DNA of 64,000 bases from Asanoa ferruginea (GCF_003387075.1 NZ_QUMQ01000001.1:6510001-6574000), one strand, 5' to 3'. Counted from the first letter of the stretch, positions 54,122-63,008 are shown. A program made the numbers and translations. The notes: generated by a model from the letters alone, not told the origin.

Positions 54122-54561
54122 TCGTCCGGGTCGATGTCGACCCAGCGGCCGTCGGCGTGTTCGAGGCGGACCTCGGCGACCTCGATCCGGTGCAGGGTGT
54201 GGCCGCGGCCGACGTCGAGCAGGTCGTTGACCGGGTTGTGGTCGGCGAACTCGAGCACCGCGGCGCGGAGCATCGGGTCGGGCAGCCGCTTCGACCAACC
54301 CGAGATCCAGAGTTGCCCGCCGTCGGGCGTGGCGATGGCCAGGACCGTGGCTACGTCATAACCGTCCAGCGAGGTCAGTGCCCGGTCCACCGGGTCGCCG
54401 ACGGCGGTCAGCAGCAGCGGCGCGCCGGTGCTGTCGAGGGCGTGCCGCACGGGGTAGGGACCCGCGCCGCCCGTCGCCCGGCGTGCGACCTGGACCGTGC
54501 CCGGGGTGTGCCCGGACGCCAGGGTGCGCACCAGCGCCACGAGAACGGTCGACTGCGTCAT
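54106..54561 (-). CDS. DUF2470 (haem/FMN split-barrel-like) protein under an iron box
   Basis: A 151-residue protein ending with the DUF2470 pattern: LWISGWSKRLPDPMLRAAVLEF, LLDVGRGHTLHRIEVAEVRL and VDIDPDDYAAG. DUF2470 is found in HugZ-type haem-handling and FMN-binding split barrels. ATG 54561 has GGGAGG before it. The iron-box palindrome 30-48 bp upstream supports iron-repressed expression, as expected for haem or iron use. It overlaps the M20 gene end by 16 bp. Confidence 0.76.
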   Translation of the reverse strand: MTQSTVLVALVRTLASGHTPGTVQVARRATGGAGPYPVRHALDSTGAPLLLTAVGDPVDRALTSLDGYDVATVLAIATPDGGQLWISGWSKRLPDPMLRAAVLEFADHNPVNDLLDVGRGHTLHRIEVAEVRLEHADGRWVDIDPDDYAAG

Positions 54562-54590
54562 GAGTTGCCTCCCGGGGATGCGTCTGATGG

Positions 54591-54609
54591 TTAGGTTAGG
54601 CTAACCTCT
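54591..54609. promoter_or_regulatory. DtxR/IdeR iron box
   Basis: TTAGGTTAGGCTAACCTCT (54591-54609) matches the 19-bp DtxR/IdeR consensus TTAGGTTAGSCTAACCTAA, as remembered, at 17 of 19 positions. It lies between the divergent DUF2470 gene (start 54561) and rpsD (start 54633), covering probable -10 elements in both directions (TAGGCT on the plus strand). Confidence 0.9.
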
Positions 54610-54632
54610 CGTCGAATCCAACCTGTGGAGGC

Positions 54633-55244
54633 ATGGTGAACCAATCGCGGCCGAAGGCGAAGCTCTCGCGGTCTCTCGGCATTCCGCTCACGCCGAAGTG
54701 CGTCAAGTACTTCGAGCGTCGGCCGTACCCGCCGGGAGTGCACGGTCGCGCCCGCCGCAAGGAGACCGACTACAAGGTCCGGCTGCTGGAGAAGCAGCGG
54801 CTGCGGCACCAGTACAACGTGAGTGAGACGCAGCTCCGGCGGGTCTTCGCCGAGGCGCACCGGGGGAGCGGCAAGACCGGCGAGCGGCTGGTCGTCGCGC
54901 TCGAGTGCCGGCTCGACGCGCTGGTGTTGCGGGCCGGCTTCGCCCGCACCATCTACCAGGCGCGGCAGGCCGTCGCGCACGGCCACGTCGCTGTCGACGG
55001 GCGCAAGGTCGACCGGCCGTCCTACCGCGTCGTGCCGTTCCAGACCATCGAGGTACGCGAGAAGAGCCGCGACAAGAGGCCGTTCCAGGTCGCCGCGGCC
55101 GGTGCGCACGTCGGCGCGCGGACCGCGCCCTACCTGTCGACCTCGATCGCCGAGCTGAAGACCACGCTGATCCGGCTGCCCGAGCGCGCCGAGATCCCGG
55201 TGCTCTGCGACGAGCAACTGGTCGTCGAGTTCTACAGCCGCTGA
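54633..55244 (+). CDS. rpsD: 30S ribosomal protein S4, zinc-free stand-alone form
   Basis: A 203-residue S4 starting [20 protein letters not shown] and containing [29 protein letters not shown], the S4 domain [34 protein letters not shown] and [13 protein letters not shown]4 nucleates 30S assembly. The Cys-rich zinc knuckle of other S4 proteins is absent. It stands alone as in Streptomyces rather than in the alpha operon. ATG 54633 has GTGGAGG upstream; GTG 54636 would give the Streptomyces-like MNQSRPK start. An iron box lies 24-42 bp upstream, unusual for a ribosomal gene. Confidence 0.95.
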   Translation: MVNQSRPKAKLSRSLGIPLTPKCVKYFERRPYPPGVHGRARRKETDYKVRLLEKQRLRHQYNVSETQLRRVFAEAHRGSGKTGERLVVALECRLDALVLRAGFARTIYQARQAVAHGHVAVDGRKVDRPSYRVVPFQTIEVREKSRDKRPFQVAAAGAHVGARTAPYLSTSIAELKTTLIRLPERAEIPVLCDEQLVVEFYSR

Positions 55245-55252
55245 CGGTAGGA

Positions 55253-55278
55253 GGCCGGCCCCGAACCCGGGGCCGGCC
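55253..55278. terminator. Bidirectional terminator after rpsD and the GH16 gene
   Basis: GGCCGGCCCCG (55253-55263) and CGGGGCCGGCC (55268-55278) form a perfect 11-bp stem with a four-base loop, 8 bp past the rpsD stop and 5 bp before the convergent GH16 stop. It likely ends both transcripts. Confidence 0.85.
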
Positions 55279-55283
55279 CCCGT

Positions 55284-56558
55284 TCAGCCGTTCGTCGGGT
55301 GGCAGCTCGTCGTCGGGTTGGCCGGGGTGCCGCTGGGGCACTTCACCCAGACCTTGACCGAGTCGACGCTGAACACCGACGGGAAGGTCTCCGCGTTCGG
55401 GTTGTTGTTGTTCGAGCCGCCGATCGCCAGGTTGATCAGCAACTGCGGGTCGGAACCCTGCCAGGTGAAGTTGGTGCCCTTCACCCACGTGTTGTCGACC
55501 CACTTCTCCACCTGGCCGTCGCGCCAGACCAGCGTGTAGGTGTGGTAGTCGGCCGCGAAGTCGAAGCCCGGGTGCCACACCCACTGGTTGGTCATGATGC
55601 TGTGGTAGTTGGAGCCGACGCCGGCGCCGTGGTCGTAGCCGGTCCAGTCGAAGCTGTTCTGGGTCGGCGTGTCGAAGATCTCCACCACGTCGATCTCCGA
55701 CGAGGTGTTGGGCGCCTGCTTCGCGTAGAGCCAGAACGCCGGCCACGCGCCACTGCCCCGCGGCACCTTCGCCCGGACGGAGAACACATAGGTGCGGCCG
55801 TCCCGCGGATAGAACGTCTCCTTGGTGGTGATCTGGCCGCTGCTGATCCCTCCGTTGTAGACACCGCCGAGGTTCGGCTGCGCGGTCAGTTCCAGGTGGT
55901 CCGCGGCAATGCGATGGTTGGTCGAGTTGAACGGCTGGTAGCGCTGCCACTCGTTGTTGATGACCGCCGTGCCGGCGATGCCGTACGGGTTGAAGTTGGT
56001 CGCCAGGTTGCTGACATTGCGCCCGGAGCCGGTGCCGAACCGGTAGTCCCGCAGCAGCCCGAAGCCGGACAGGTCAGGACCGCCGGCCGGCGGGGGAGTG
56101 GTGCCGCCACCGACGAGTTCCCAGCGCTGGTTGCTGCCGCCGTTGCAGTCGTAGATCTGCACCACGGTGCCGGCCGCGGTGCCCTGCCCTTTGACATCGA
56201 GGCAACGGCCGGACGCCACGCCGCGGATGGTGCCGTCGCCTCCGACGGTCCACCGCTGGTTGTTGCCGCCGTGGCAGGCGTACGTGATGACGGGTGTGCC
56301 GTTCGCGGTCAGTTCGCCTTTGACGTCGAGGCATTGGCCGTTGATCGTGATCTGGCCGGCGTCGGTCGTCGACCACTGCTGTGCGGCACAGTTCTGAATG
56401 GTGGCGCTGGCGGTGCTGCTGGCCGACGGGGTCAGGCAGCGGCCGGAGCCGGTGCCGCGGATCAGCACGTTGCTGACGGCGGCCGACGCCGGGCCGCTCG
56501 GCACGACGAGCAGCGCGCCGAGCAGAGCCACGGCGGCGATCACTCGGAGTTTGAGCAC
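55284..56558 (-). CDS. Secreted GH16 beta-glucanase with ricin-type (CBM13) lectin domain
   Basis: A 424-residue enzyme: signal peptide (1-26), a ricin B-type trefoil (about 30-152, repeats with CLDVKG and QRW: GQCLDVKGELTANG, GRCLDVKGQGTAAG, NNQRWTV), a Pro-Gly linker and a C-terminal GH16 domain. The GH16 signature EIDVVE places the nucleophile at Glu288 and acid/base at Glu293. GH16 members cut beta-1,3/1,4-glucans, laminarin or related glycans outside the cell; the lectin binds galactose or xylan-like chains. GTG 56558 has AGGAGGTC. Divergent from GH2 with two LacI-type operators between. Confidence 0.93.
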   Translation of the reverse strand: MLKLRVIAAVALLGALLVVPSGPASAAVSNVLIRGTGSGRCLTPSASSTASATIQNCAAQQWSTTDAGQITINGQCLDVKGELTANGTPVITYACHGGNNQRWTVGGDGTIRGVASGRCLDVKGQGTAAGTVVQIYDCNGGSNQRWELVGGGTTPPPAGGPDLSGFGLLRDYRFGTGSGRNVSNLATNFNPYGIAGTAVINNEWQRYQPFNSTNHRIAADHLELTAQPNLGGVYNGGISSGQITTKETFYPRDGRTYVFSVRAKVPRGSGAWPAFWLYAKQAPNTSSEIDVVEIFDTPTQNSFDWTGYDHGAGVGSNYHSIMTNQWVWHPGFDFAADYHTYTLVWRDGQVEKWVDNTWVKGTNFTWQGSDPQLLINLAIGGSNNNNPNAETFPSVFSVDSVKVWVKCPSGTPANPTTSCHPTNG

Positions 56559-56594
56559 GGGACCTCCTGTTGAGGACGGATCGACAGGGGTGCA

Positions 56595-56640
56595 TGAACC
56601 GGTTCAAGCAGCACACTAGGCCATCTTCTGAACCGGTTCA
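56595..56640. promoter_or_regulatory. Two perfect LacI-type operators between GH16 and GH2
   Basis: TGAACCGGTTCA occurs at 56595-56606 and again at 56629-56640, 34 bp apart. It is a perfect 12-bp palindrome with the central CG that LacI-family repressors recognise, and both copies are followed by AG. The position, 37-48 bp before one start and 23-34 bp before the other, suits repression of both genes. Confidence 0.85.
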
Positions 56641-56662
56641 AGAGGCGGTATTCTCCGTCCTC

Positions 56663-59098
56663 ATGACGATCCGCGCCGACCTCTCCGACGGCTGGGTGCT
56701 GCGACTCGCCGAGCCGGACGCACCCGCGGTGCCGGCCACCGTGCGTGCCGCGCTCCCGATTCCCGCCACCGTGCCCGGCACCGTGCACACCGACCTGCTC
56801 GCCGCCGGCCTGATTCCCGACCCCTACCTCGACCGCAACGAGCTGACCCTGGACTGGATCGGCCGGGTGGCCTGGGTCTACGAGCGCGACCTGCCGGCCG
56901 CCGGCGACGGACCCGCCGACGCGGTGCTGGCGTTCGAGGGACTCGACACGGTCGCCACCGTCAGCGTCGACGGCACGGTCCTGGCCCGCGCCGAGAACAT
57001 GCACCGCCGCTACGAGGTGCCGGTGCGGCTGCCGACGAGCGGCACCAGCCGGCTGGCCGTGCGCTTCGACTCCGCGTGGGAGTTCGGCGAGGCCGAGCGC
57101 GACCGGATCGGCGCCCTGCCCAACCAGTACCCGGCGCCGTTCAACTTCCTCCGCAAGATGGCCTGCAACTTCGGCTGGGACTGGGGACCGACGCTGGTCA
57201 CCGCCGGCATCTGGCGCCCGGTCACGCTGATCCGGGCGACCGGGCCGCGGATCAGCGAGGTGCGCCCGCGGGTCACGGTGGAAGGTCGCCGTGGTGTCGC
57301 CACGTTCGACGTCACGCTGGCCGCACCGGCGCGGGAGGCCATCGAGCTCACCGCAACCGTCGGCGAGGCCGTGGCGACGATCGGCATGGGGCCCGGCACG
57401 ACCAGCGCGACGGTGACGGTCACCGTCGACGACCCCGACCTCTGGTGGCCCCGCGGCCTCGGACCGCAGCCCCTCTACGCCGCCACCGTCCGGGTGCCCG
57501 GCGACGAATGGCAGGCCCGGATCGGCTTCCGCACCGTCCGCCTGGACACCGAGGAAGACCCCGAGGGCACCCCGTTCACCCTGATCGTCAACGGCCTCCC
57601 GGTGCCGGTGCGCGGCGCCAACTGGATCCCCGACGACTGCTTCCCGACCCGGGTCACGCCGGAGCGCCTGCACACCCGGATCGACCAGGCCGTCGACGCC
57701 GGCATCAACCTGCTGCGGATCTGGGGCGGCGGGGTCTACGAGAGCCACGAGTTCTACGCCGCCTGCGACGAGCGTGGCGTGCTGGTGTGGCAGGACTTCC
57801 TCTTCGCCTGCGCCGCCTACCCCGAAGACGAGCGGCTGGCCGCCGAGGTCGACGCCGAGGCCCGCGACAACGTGGCCCGGCTGATGCCGCACCCGAGCCT
57901 GGTGCTCTGGAACGGCAACAACGAAAACATCTGGGGCTGGTTCGACTGGGACTGGCGGGACAGCGTCGGCGACCGCACCTGGGGCCTTGGCTACTACCTC
58001 GACGTGTTGCCGCGCGCGGTGCGGGAGACCGACCCGACCCGCCCCTACTGGCCGGGCAGCCCCTACTCGGGCTCGATGGAGCGGCACCCCAACGACCAGG
58101 ACCACGGCCCGATGCACGTCTGGGACGTCTGGAACACCGCCGACTACACCGTCTACCGCGACTACCGCCCACGGTTCGTCGCCGAGTTCGGCTGGCAGGC
58201 GCCGCCCACCTGGTCGACTCTGACCGAGGCGCTGCACGACGACCCGCTGACCCCGACCTCGCCGGGGATGCTGCACCACCAGAAGGCGACCGACGGCAAC
58301 GGCAAGCTCGAACGCGGCCTCGCGCCGCACTTCCCGGTGCCCACCGACCTCACCGACTGGCACTTCGCCACTCAGCTCAACCAGGCCCGCGCGGTTGGCC
58401 TCGGCATCCGTCACTACCGGTCGCTGCGGCCGCGCTGCTCCGGCACGATCGTCTGGCAGCTCAACGACTGCTGGCCGGTCACCTCCTGGGCCGCGGTCGA
58501 CGGTCAAGGACGCAAGAAGCCCATGTGGTACGCGCTCCGCGCGGCACACGCCGAACGGCTGCTGACGATCGAACCGCGCGGCGACGGGCTGGCCCTGGTC
58601 GCCGTCAACGACACCCCGGCGGCCTGGCGCGGCCCGGTCACCGTGCGCCGGCTCTCGTTCGACGGTGCCGTGCTGGCCGAGCACCGCACCCGGTTCGCGG
58701 CCGACCGGGTCGGCGCGGTCACCATGCCGCTGCCGGGCGAGCTGACCGCGCCCGCCGGTGCCGAGTTCCTCGTCGCCGACGCGGAGAGCGGCGAACGCGC
58801 CCTGTGGTTCTTCGCCGAGGACCGCGACCTGCCCTACCAGCCGGCCGACCTCGACGCGCAGGCCACCCGCGACGGTGCCGACGTCGTGCTCACGCTGACC
58901 GCCCGCAGCCTCGTGCGTGACCTGTGCGTTTTCGCGGACCGGATCGACCCGGCGGCCGAGGCCGACGACTGCCTGGTTACCCTGCTGCCCGGCGAGCGGC
59001 AGACGCTACGCGTGCGCGGCGTGCCGCCGGGCCGGGAGGGCGAGCTGTTGGCCGGCCCGGTGCTGCGCACCGCCAACGACCTCGTCGCGGGAGGCTGA
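56663..59098 (+). CDS. GH2-family beta-mannosidase
   Basis: An 811-residue five-domain enzyme without signal peptide, so it acts in the cytoplasm on imported oligosaccharides. N-terminal jelly roll (VPGTVHTDLLAAGLIPDPYLDRN), immunoglobulin-like domain, then the TIM barrel: GANWIPDDCFPTR, WNGNNENIWG with acid/base Glu421 and FVAEFGWQ with nucleophile Glu508. The DWGPTL segment and N-G-N-N-E are beta-mannosidase hallmarks. ATG 56663 lies 22 bp after the second operator. SGNH gene follows with one base between. Confidence 0.93.
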   Translation: MTIRADLSDGWVLRLAEPDAPAVPATVRAALPIPATVPGTVHTDLLAAGLIPDPYLDRNELTLDWIGRVAWVYERDLPAAGDGPADAVLAFEGLDTVATVSVDGTVLARAENMHRRYEVPVRLPTSGTSRLAVRFDSAWEFGEAERDRIGALPNQYPAPFNFLRKMACNFGWDWGPTLVTAGIWRPVTLIRATGPRISEVRPRVTVEGRRGVATFDVTLAAPAREAIELTATVGEAVATIGMGPGTTSATVTVTVDDPDLWWPRGLGPQPLYAATVRVPGDEWQARIGFRTVRLDTEEDPEGTPFTLIVNGLPVPVRGANWIPDDCFPTRVTPERLHTRIDQAVDAGINLLRIWGGGVYESHEFYAACDERGVLVWQDFLFACAAYPEDERLAAEVDAEARDNVARLMPHPSLVLWNGNNENIWGWFDWDWRDSVGDRTWGLGYYLDVLPRAVRETDPTRPYWPGSPYSGSMERHPNDQDHGPMHVWDVWNTADYTVYRDYRPRFVAEFGWQAPPTWSTLTEALHDDPLTPTSPGMLHHQKATDGNGKLERGLAPHFPVPTDLTDWHFATQLNQARAVGLGIRHYRSLRPRCSGTIVWQLNDCWPVTSWAAVDGQGRKKPMWYALRAAHAERLLTIEPRGDGLALVAVNDTPAAWRGPVTVRRLSFDGAVLAEHRTRFAADRVGAVTMPLPGELTAPAGAEFLVADAESGERALWFFAEDRDLPYQPADLDAQATRDGADVVLTLTARSLVRDLCVFADRIDPAAEADDCLVTLLPGERQTLRVRGVPPGREGELLAGPVLRTANDLVAGG

Positions 59099-59099
59099 G

Positions 59100-59741
59100 A
59101 TGGGCGAGACGATCCTGTTCATCGGGGACAGCATCACCGACTGCGGGCGCGTCGACGACCCGCTGGGCCTCGGCGGCGGCTACGTCGACGAGGTGGCATC
59201 CCGGTTGCGCGACCGTGGCGCCGGCGCGACCGTGCGCAACACCGGCATCAGCGGCAACCGGGTCGCCCACCTCCAGGAGCGCTGGCAGGCCGACGCGCTC
59301 GACCACGCGCCGACCGTGCTGTCCGTCTACATCGGAGTCAACGACACCCTGGTGGCCTTCTTCGAGGGCCAGGCGACCCCGGCGGAGCTGTTCGAGGAGC
59401 GCTACACCGACGTGCTGGAGCGGGCCGTCGCGGCCGGCGTACCCCGGATCATGCTGGTCGAGCCGTTCTTCATCGACACCGATCGGGCAGACGCGCCGTG
59501 GCAGCGGGGCAACGCGTTCGCCCGGGCCGACCTCGACCGCAAGCGGCCGATTGTCCGGGCGCTCGCCGACCGCTTCGGCGCCACCTTCGTCCCGCTCCAG
59601 GCCGCGATGGACGCGGCGGCGGTGGAACGGAGCCGGGGTGTCGTGGCGCCGGACGGGGTGCACCCGTCGGCGTTCGGTCACCGGTTGATCGCCGGCCGCT
59701 GGCTGGACGCCTACGACGCGCTGACCGCGCCCGGTAGCTGA
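59100..59741 (+). CDS. SGNH-family esterase (GDSL hydrolase)
   Basis: A 213-residue cytoplasmic esterase: block I IGDSITDCGR with the catalytic Ser, block II GISGNRVAHL with Gly/Asn, block III YIGVNDT with Asn, and block V VAPDGVHPSAFGHRLIA with Asp and His. The set is complete. In glycan operons such enzymes remove O-acetyl groups from oligosaccharides. ATG 59100 follows the beta-mannosidase stop by one base with a GGGAGG site, so the two are coupled; together they suggest acetylated mannan-type substrates. Confidence 0.88.
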   Translation: MGETILFIGDSITDCGRVDDPLGLGGGYVDEVASRLRDRGAGATVRNTGISGNRVAHLQERWQADALDHAPTVLSVYIGVNDTLVAFFEGQATPAELFEERYTDVLERAVAAGVPRIMLVEPFFIDTDRADAPWQRGNAFARADLDRKRPIVRALADRFGATFVPLQAAMDAAAVERSRGVVAPDGVHPSAFGHRLIAGRWLDAYDALTAPGS

Positions 59742-61165
59742 CGGTTCGGCGCTTCCTGCACGGGTGCAGAGCAAGGCTGCTCTGCACCCCGGTGGGAAGC
59801 GGGCGTGGCGAACCAGGCCGAGGCGAAGCCGTCGAGCCGCTCCGTGCGGCCGTCGGGAAGGGTGAACGCGACGGGGTCCGGTCCGGTGTTGGCCACCGCG
59901 ACCGCGACCCCGTCGGCGTCCCGCACGGCCAGCGCGGCGAGTGGCGGTGGCGCCGAGACGGCCAGCACGTCGCCACCGCACAGCGCGGCCAGCCGGGCCA
60001 CCGCCCGCGCGGCGGGTGAGTCCGCCGGCAGCCGGGCGTCGAGATAGGCCAGCGCGTCGACGCCGGCCGGGACCGCCCGGGCCGCGCTGGCCAGCACCCA
60101 GGTGGCGGCCAGCGGGCCGAGCAGCCGGGCCGGGAGCGGGCCGGGCGGCGGCTCCGGCGCATAGTCGCCCGCGCCGTCGCGCCAGTCGCCGGCCACGTCG
60201 AGGAAGCTGGCCGGGGCGAGCCGCACCGGCAGCCCGGTCGCGCGAGCCTGCTCGACCAGGTCGCCGTGGATGGCGGTGGCCTCCAGCACCGAGTCGTCGT
60301 CGGCCGCGTGCACCGCGCCGTTGACCGGCAACTCGATCGAGTCGTAGCCGGCCAGCGCGGGCGGGATCGCGATCAGCTCGTGGAAGCCGGCGTGCGGCCG
60401 GTAGGACCGCGGCGAGAGCCGTCCGGCGTAGAGGCCGATCGGCGGCAGCACGCCCAGCTTCGCACCGAGCCGGATCGCGGTGCCCGGCTCGCCGTCGGTG
60501 CGGCGCAGCAACGGTGGCGTCGCCCGGACCCGGATCCGCTGCGCGAACCGGTCACCGGCCGCGGCGACCGGTTCGGCGGACGGCGGCACCGAGTAGGCCT
60601 TGTAGGAGGCGTCCGTCCAGTTGCGCTGGTCTTCGAACTCGAACCGCTCGCCCGCGAACCGGAACTCGACCCGGGTTCCGCCGGGAAGCGTGCCCTCCAC
60701 GCGCTCGAACGGCCGGTGGAACCGCACCGCCGCCAGGTCGCGGTGGTCCCGGGTGACCATGCGGGTGGGGAACTCGAACCCGGTCGGCGTGCCGTCGAGC
60801 CAGGAGGCAGCGGGCCGACCGCGGTAGACCGCCGACGGGAAGAGCACGCAGAAGCCGATCCGGGCGTAGTCGAACCCGCCCCGCGCCGTCGCCTCGAACT
60901 CGGCCGACAGCTCGTCGCCGTCGGCGGCGTAGCGCAGCACGACCTCCAACGGATGCGACGGCCACCCCGTGCTGGCCGTCGCCTCGAAATGGAACCCGGT
61001 CAGCGTCTGCGTGTGCCGTCCGGTGTGGACTGTCAGCGGAACGGTTCGCCAGAACCGGTCCCGGACCGCGAAGTAGATCCGGGACACCACCTCGTCGCCG
61101 GCGTGGCTGACCGAGCGCAGGTCGAGCCCGTCTCCCCGGTCGGCCCGCGTCGTGAACCGCGCCAC
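59711..61165 (-). CDS. D-apionate lactonase-like (ApnL-family) protein
   Basis: A 484-residue protein without signal peptide. It shows segments I associate with the ApnL family: RIYFAVRDRFWRTVPL, RIGFCVLFPSAVYRGRPAAS and FEFEDQRNWTDASYKAYSVP, followed by a TIM-barrel-like second half. ApnL opens D-apionate lactone in apiose catabolism, but relatives in sugar operons may act on other aldonolactones. GTG 61165 lies 2 bp after malG. The last 30 residues run across a terminator hairpin and may be a read-through tail. Function in this locus is inferred. Confidence 0.68.
   Translation of the reverse strand: MARFTTRADRGDGLDLRSVSHAGDEVVSRIYFAVRDRFWRTVPLTVHTGRHTQTLTGFHFEATASTGWPSHPLEVVLRYAADGDELSAEFEATARGGFDYARIGFCVLFPSAVYRGRPAASWLDGTPTGFEFPTRMVTRDHRDLAAVRFHRPFERVEGTLPGGTRVEFRFAGERFEFEDQRNWTDASYKAYSVPPSAEPVAAAGDRFAQRIRVRATPPLLRRTDGEPGTAIRLGAKLGVLPPIGLYAGRLSPRSYRPHAGFHELIAIPPALAGYDSIELPVNGAVHAADDDSVLEATAIHGDLVEQARATGLPVRLAPASFLDVAGDWRDGAGDYAPEPPPGPLPARLLGPLAATWVLASAARAVPAGVDALAYLDARLPADSPAARAVARLAALCGGDVLAVSAPPPLAALAVRDADGVAVAVANTGPDPVAFTLPDGRTERLDGFASAWFATPASHRGAEQPCSAPVQEAPNRQLPGAVSAS
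59762..59789. terminator. Hairpin terminator after the SGNH gene
   Basis: GGGTGCAGAGCA (59762-59773) and TGCTCTGCACCC (59778-59789) form a perfect 12-bp stem with loop AGGC, 20 bp after the SGNH stop. It lies inside the 3' end of the convergent ApnL-like frame, so it ends the GH2-SGNH transcript and perhaps the opposite one. Confidence 0.8.
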
Positions 61166-61167
61166 TC

Positions 61168-62085
61168 TCAGCCTTTCAGCGCGCCCTGGACGAGCGCGTT
61201 CTCCATGCGGCGGTTGAGCACCGCGTAGACGAGGAACACCGGCAGCACCGAGATGAGGGTGCCGGCGCAGACCAGGGCGTAGTCGGTGATCCCCTGGTTG
61301 CCCTGCAGTGTTGGCAGCGCGACCTGGAGCGTGCGGACCTTCGCGTTCGGGCCGACGATGACCAGGGTGTAGAGGTAGTCGTTCCAGAAGGAGATGAAGT
61401 TGAGAATCGAGATGGTGGCGATGCCGGGCATGGTCAGCGGCAGGTAGATGCTGCGCAGCACCCGGAACCGGCCGGCACCGTCGATGGTGGCGCTCTCCTC
61501 GAGTTCCTGCGGAACGGTGCGCATGAACTGGGTCAGCAGGATCACCGCGAGCGGTTGGGCCGACGCCGGCAGGTAAAGGATCATGAACTCCCGGGTGTGG
61601 AACATGCCGAGCTGGATGGCCAGCAGCAGGGTCGGCACCAGCGCGGCGAAACCGGGGATCAGGAAGCCCATCGCGTAGATCCGCTCGAACAGCGTGGCGA
61701 TCCGACCCTGCGACCGGGCCAGCGCATAGGCCGCGGGAATCGCGATGACCAGGGTCACCACCAGCGAGGCGGCCGTGATGTAGAGCGAGTTGACCATCGC
61801 GTCGCCCAGGTTGAGCAGGTCCCAGACCCGGGTCAGGTTGTCGAAGCCCGACGAGAACGTCGGCGCGAAGGGCGCGTCGACGGCGTCCAGCTGCGACTTG
61901 AAGGCCGAGATGAACAGCCAGTAAAGGGGCAGCACCAGGGTCAGCGCGTAGACCAGCACCAGCGCGTAGGAGCCGAGGAGCCCGGGCGTGAACCGGTTCG
62001 GGCCCTTGCGTCGGCGGCCGCGCGGTGCCGGAACCGCCGGCCGCGGCGCTCGATTGTCCACTGTGGTTGACGTCGCGACGGCCAT
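61168..62085 (-). CDS. Sugar ABC transporter permease, MalG type (CUT1)
   Basis: A 305-residue membrane protein with six hydrophobic helices and the CUT1 EAA loop QELEESATIDGAGRFRVLRSIYLPLTMP. The N-terminus has a basic cytoplasmic tail (GRRRKGPNRFTPG). It forms the channel with the MalF-type protein; the ATPase is probably shared and encoded elsewhere (MsiK-like in actinomycetes). ATG 62085 overlaps the upstream stop. Confidence 0.9.
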   Translation of the reverse strand: MAVATSTTVDNRAPRPAVPAPRGRRRKGPNRFTPGLLGSYALVLVYALTLVLPLYWLFISAFKSQLDAVDAPFAPTFSSGFDNLTRVWDLLNLGDAMVNSLYITAASLVVTLVIAIPAAYALARSQGRIATLFERIYAMGFLIPGFAALVPTLLLAIQLGMFHTREFMILYLPASAQPLAVILLTQFMRTVPQELEESATIDGAGRFRVLRSIYLPLTMPGIATISILNFISFWNDYLYTLVIVGPNAKVRTLQVALPTLQGNQGITDYALVCAGTLISVLPVFLVYAVLNRRMENALVQGALKG

Positions 62086-63008
62086 CAGTACCTCGCCCGG
62101 AACACTCGACGGATGATGACGAGCCCGACGATGCCGAGCACGAAGAGCACGAGCCCGATCGTCTGGCTGTAGCCGACGTCGGGGGAGCGGAAACCGAACC
62201 GGTAGACCAGCCAGGAGAGCGTCGACGTCGACTCGCCCGGGCCGCCGCGGGTCAGCAGCAGGATCATGCCGGCGGAGCCGAACAGCGTCCACAGGTATTG
62301 CAGCATGGTCAGCACGCCGAAGTAGTCGCGCGCGATCGGGTAGGCGACCCGCCACATCTTCTGCCAGTGGTTGGCGCCGTCGAGCTCGGCGGCCGCGTAG
62401 ATCTCGTTGTCGATCGCCGAGAGCCGTGCGGCGAACAGGATGCCGGTGAAACCGAGCCCGGACCAGATGGTGACCAGGATCAACGACGGCATCGCCCACG
62501 CCGGGTCGGCCAGCCAGGCGGTCGCGTGCTCGCCGAGGCCAACCTCGTCGAGCGCCGAGTTGACCAGGCCGGTCGGGCCGAGGACGGCGACGAAGAGCAT
62601 GCCCATCGCGGACAACGAGATCAACGCGGGCACGAACATGATGACCCGCAGGATGCGGTGGCCGGGCAGCTTGAGATTGAGGAAGTAGCCGAGCATGAAC
62701 GCCCCGACCATGATGATCGGGAGCGAGACGACCATGTGCACGGCCGTGTTCTTCAGCGCGGTGAGGATCCGCTCGTCGCCGAAGAGCCGGTCGAGGTTCT
62801 CGCCGCCGTTGAACGAGGCCGGCGCGGCCAGCCCGGCCCAGTCCATGAACGCGACCACGAACATGGCGACGAGCGGGCCGATGGTGAAGATGACGTACCA
62901 GATCACCGAGGGCAGGGCGAAGACGATCAGGCCCCGGTCGCGCGTTCGGCCGCGCTTCCTGCCGCCACCGGGACGGGCGACGACGGGGGTATCTAGGACG
63001 GCGGTCAT
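62085..63008 (-). CDS. Sugar ABC transporter permease, MalF type (CUT1)
   Basis: A 307-residue permease with six hydrophobic helices and the EAA loop NEIYAAAELDGANHWQKMWRVAYP. Start ATG 63008 (MTAVLDTPVVARPGG). It is separated from the binding-protein gene by 63 bp holding a large hairpin, and its stop overlaps the MalG-type start. It imports oligosaccharides in ABC CUT1 systems. Confidence 0.9.
   Translation of the reverse strand: MTAVLDTPVVARPGGGRKRGRTRDRGLIVFALPSVIWYVIFTIGPLVAMFVVAFMDWAGLAAPASFNGGENLDRLFGDERILTALKNTAVHMVVSLPIIMVGAFMLGYFLNLKLPGHRILRVIMFVPALISLSAMGMLFVAVLGPTGLVNSALDEVGLGEHATAWLADPAWAMPSLILVTIWSGLGFTGILFAARLSAIDNEIYAAAELDGANHWQKMWRVAYPIARDYFGVLTMLQYLWTLFGSAGMILLLTRGGPGESTSTLSWLVYRFGFRSPDVGYSQTIGLVLFVLGIVGLVIIRRVFRARY

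Noticed and set aside
56540-58684. A 714-codon frame antisense to the GH2 gene
   Set aside because: No start context or family match; composition typical of antisense high-GC shadow.
61989-62000. TGAACCGGTTCG, 11 of 12 match to the LacI-type operator, in the MalG-type gene
   Set aside because: It lies in the coding sequence for NRFTPG, far from a promoter; probably chance from codons, though a downstream roadblock role is not excluded.
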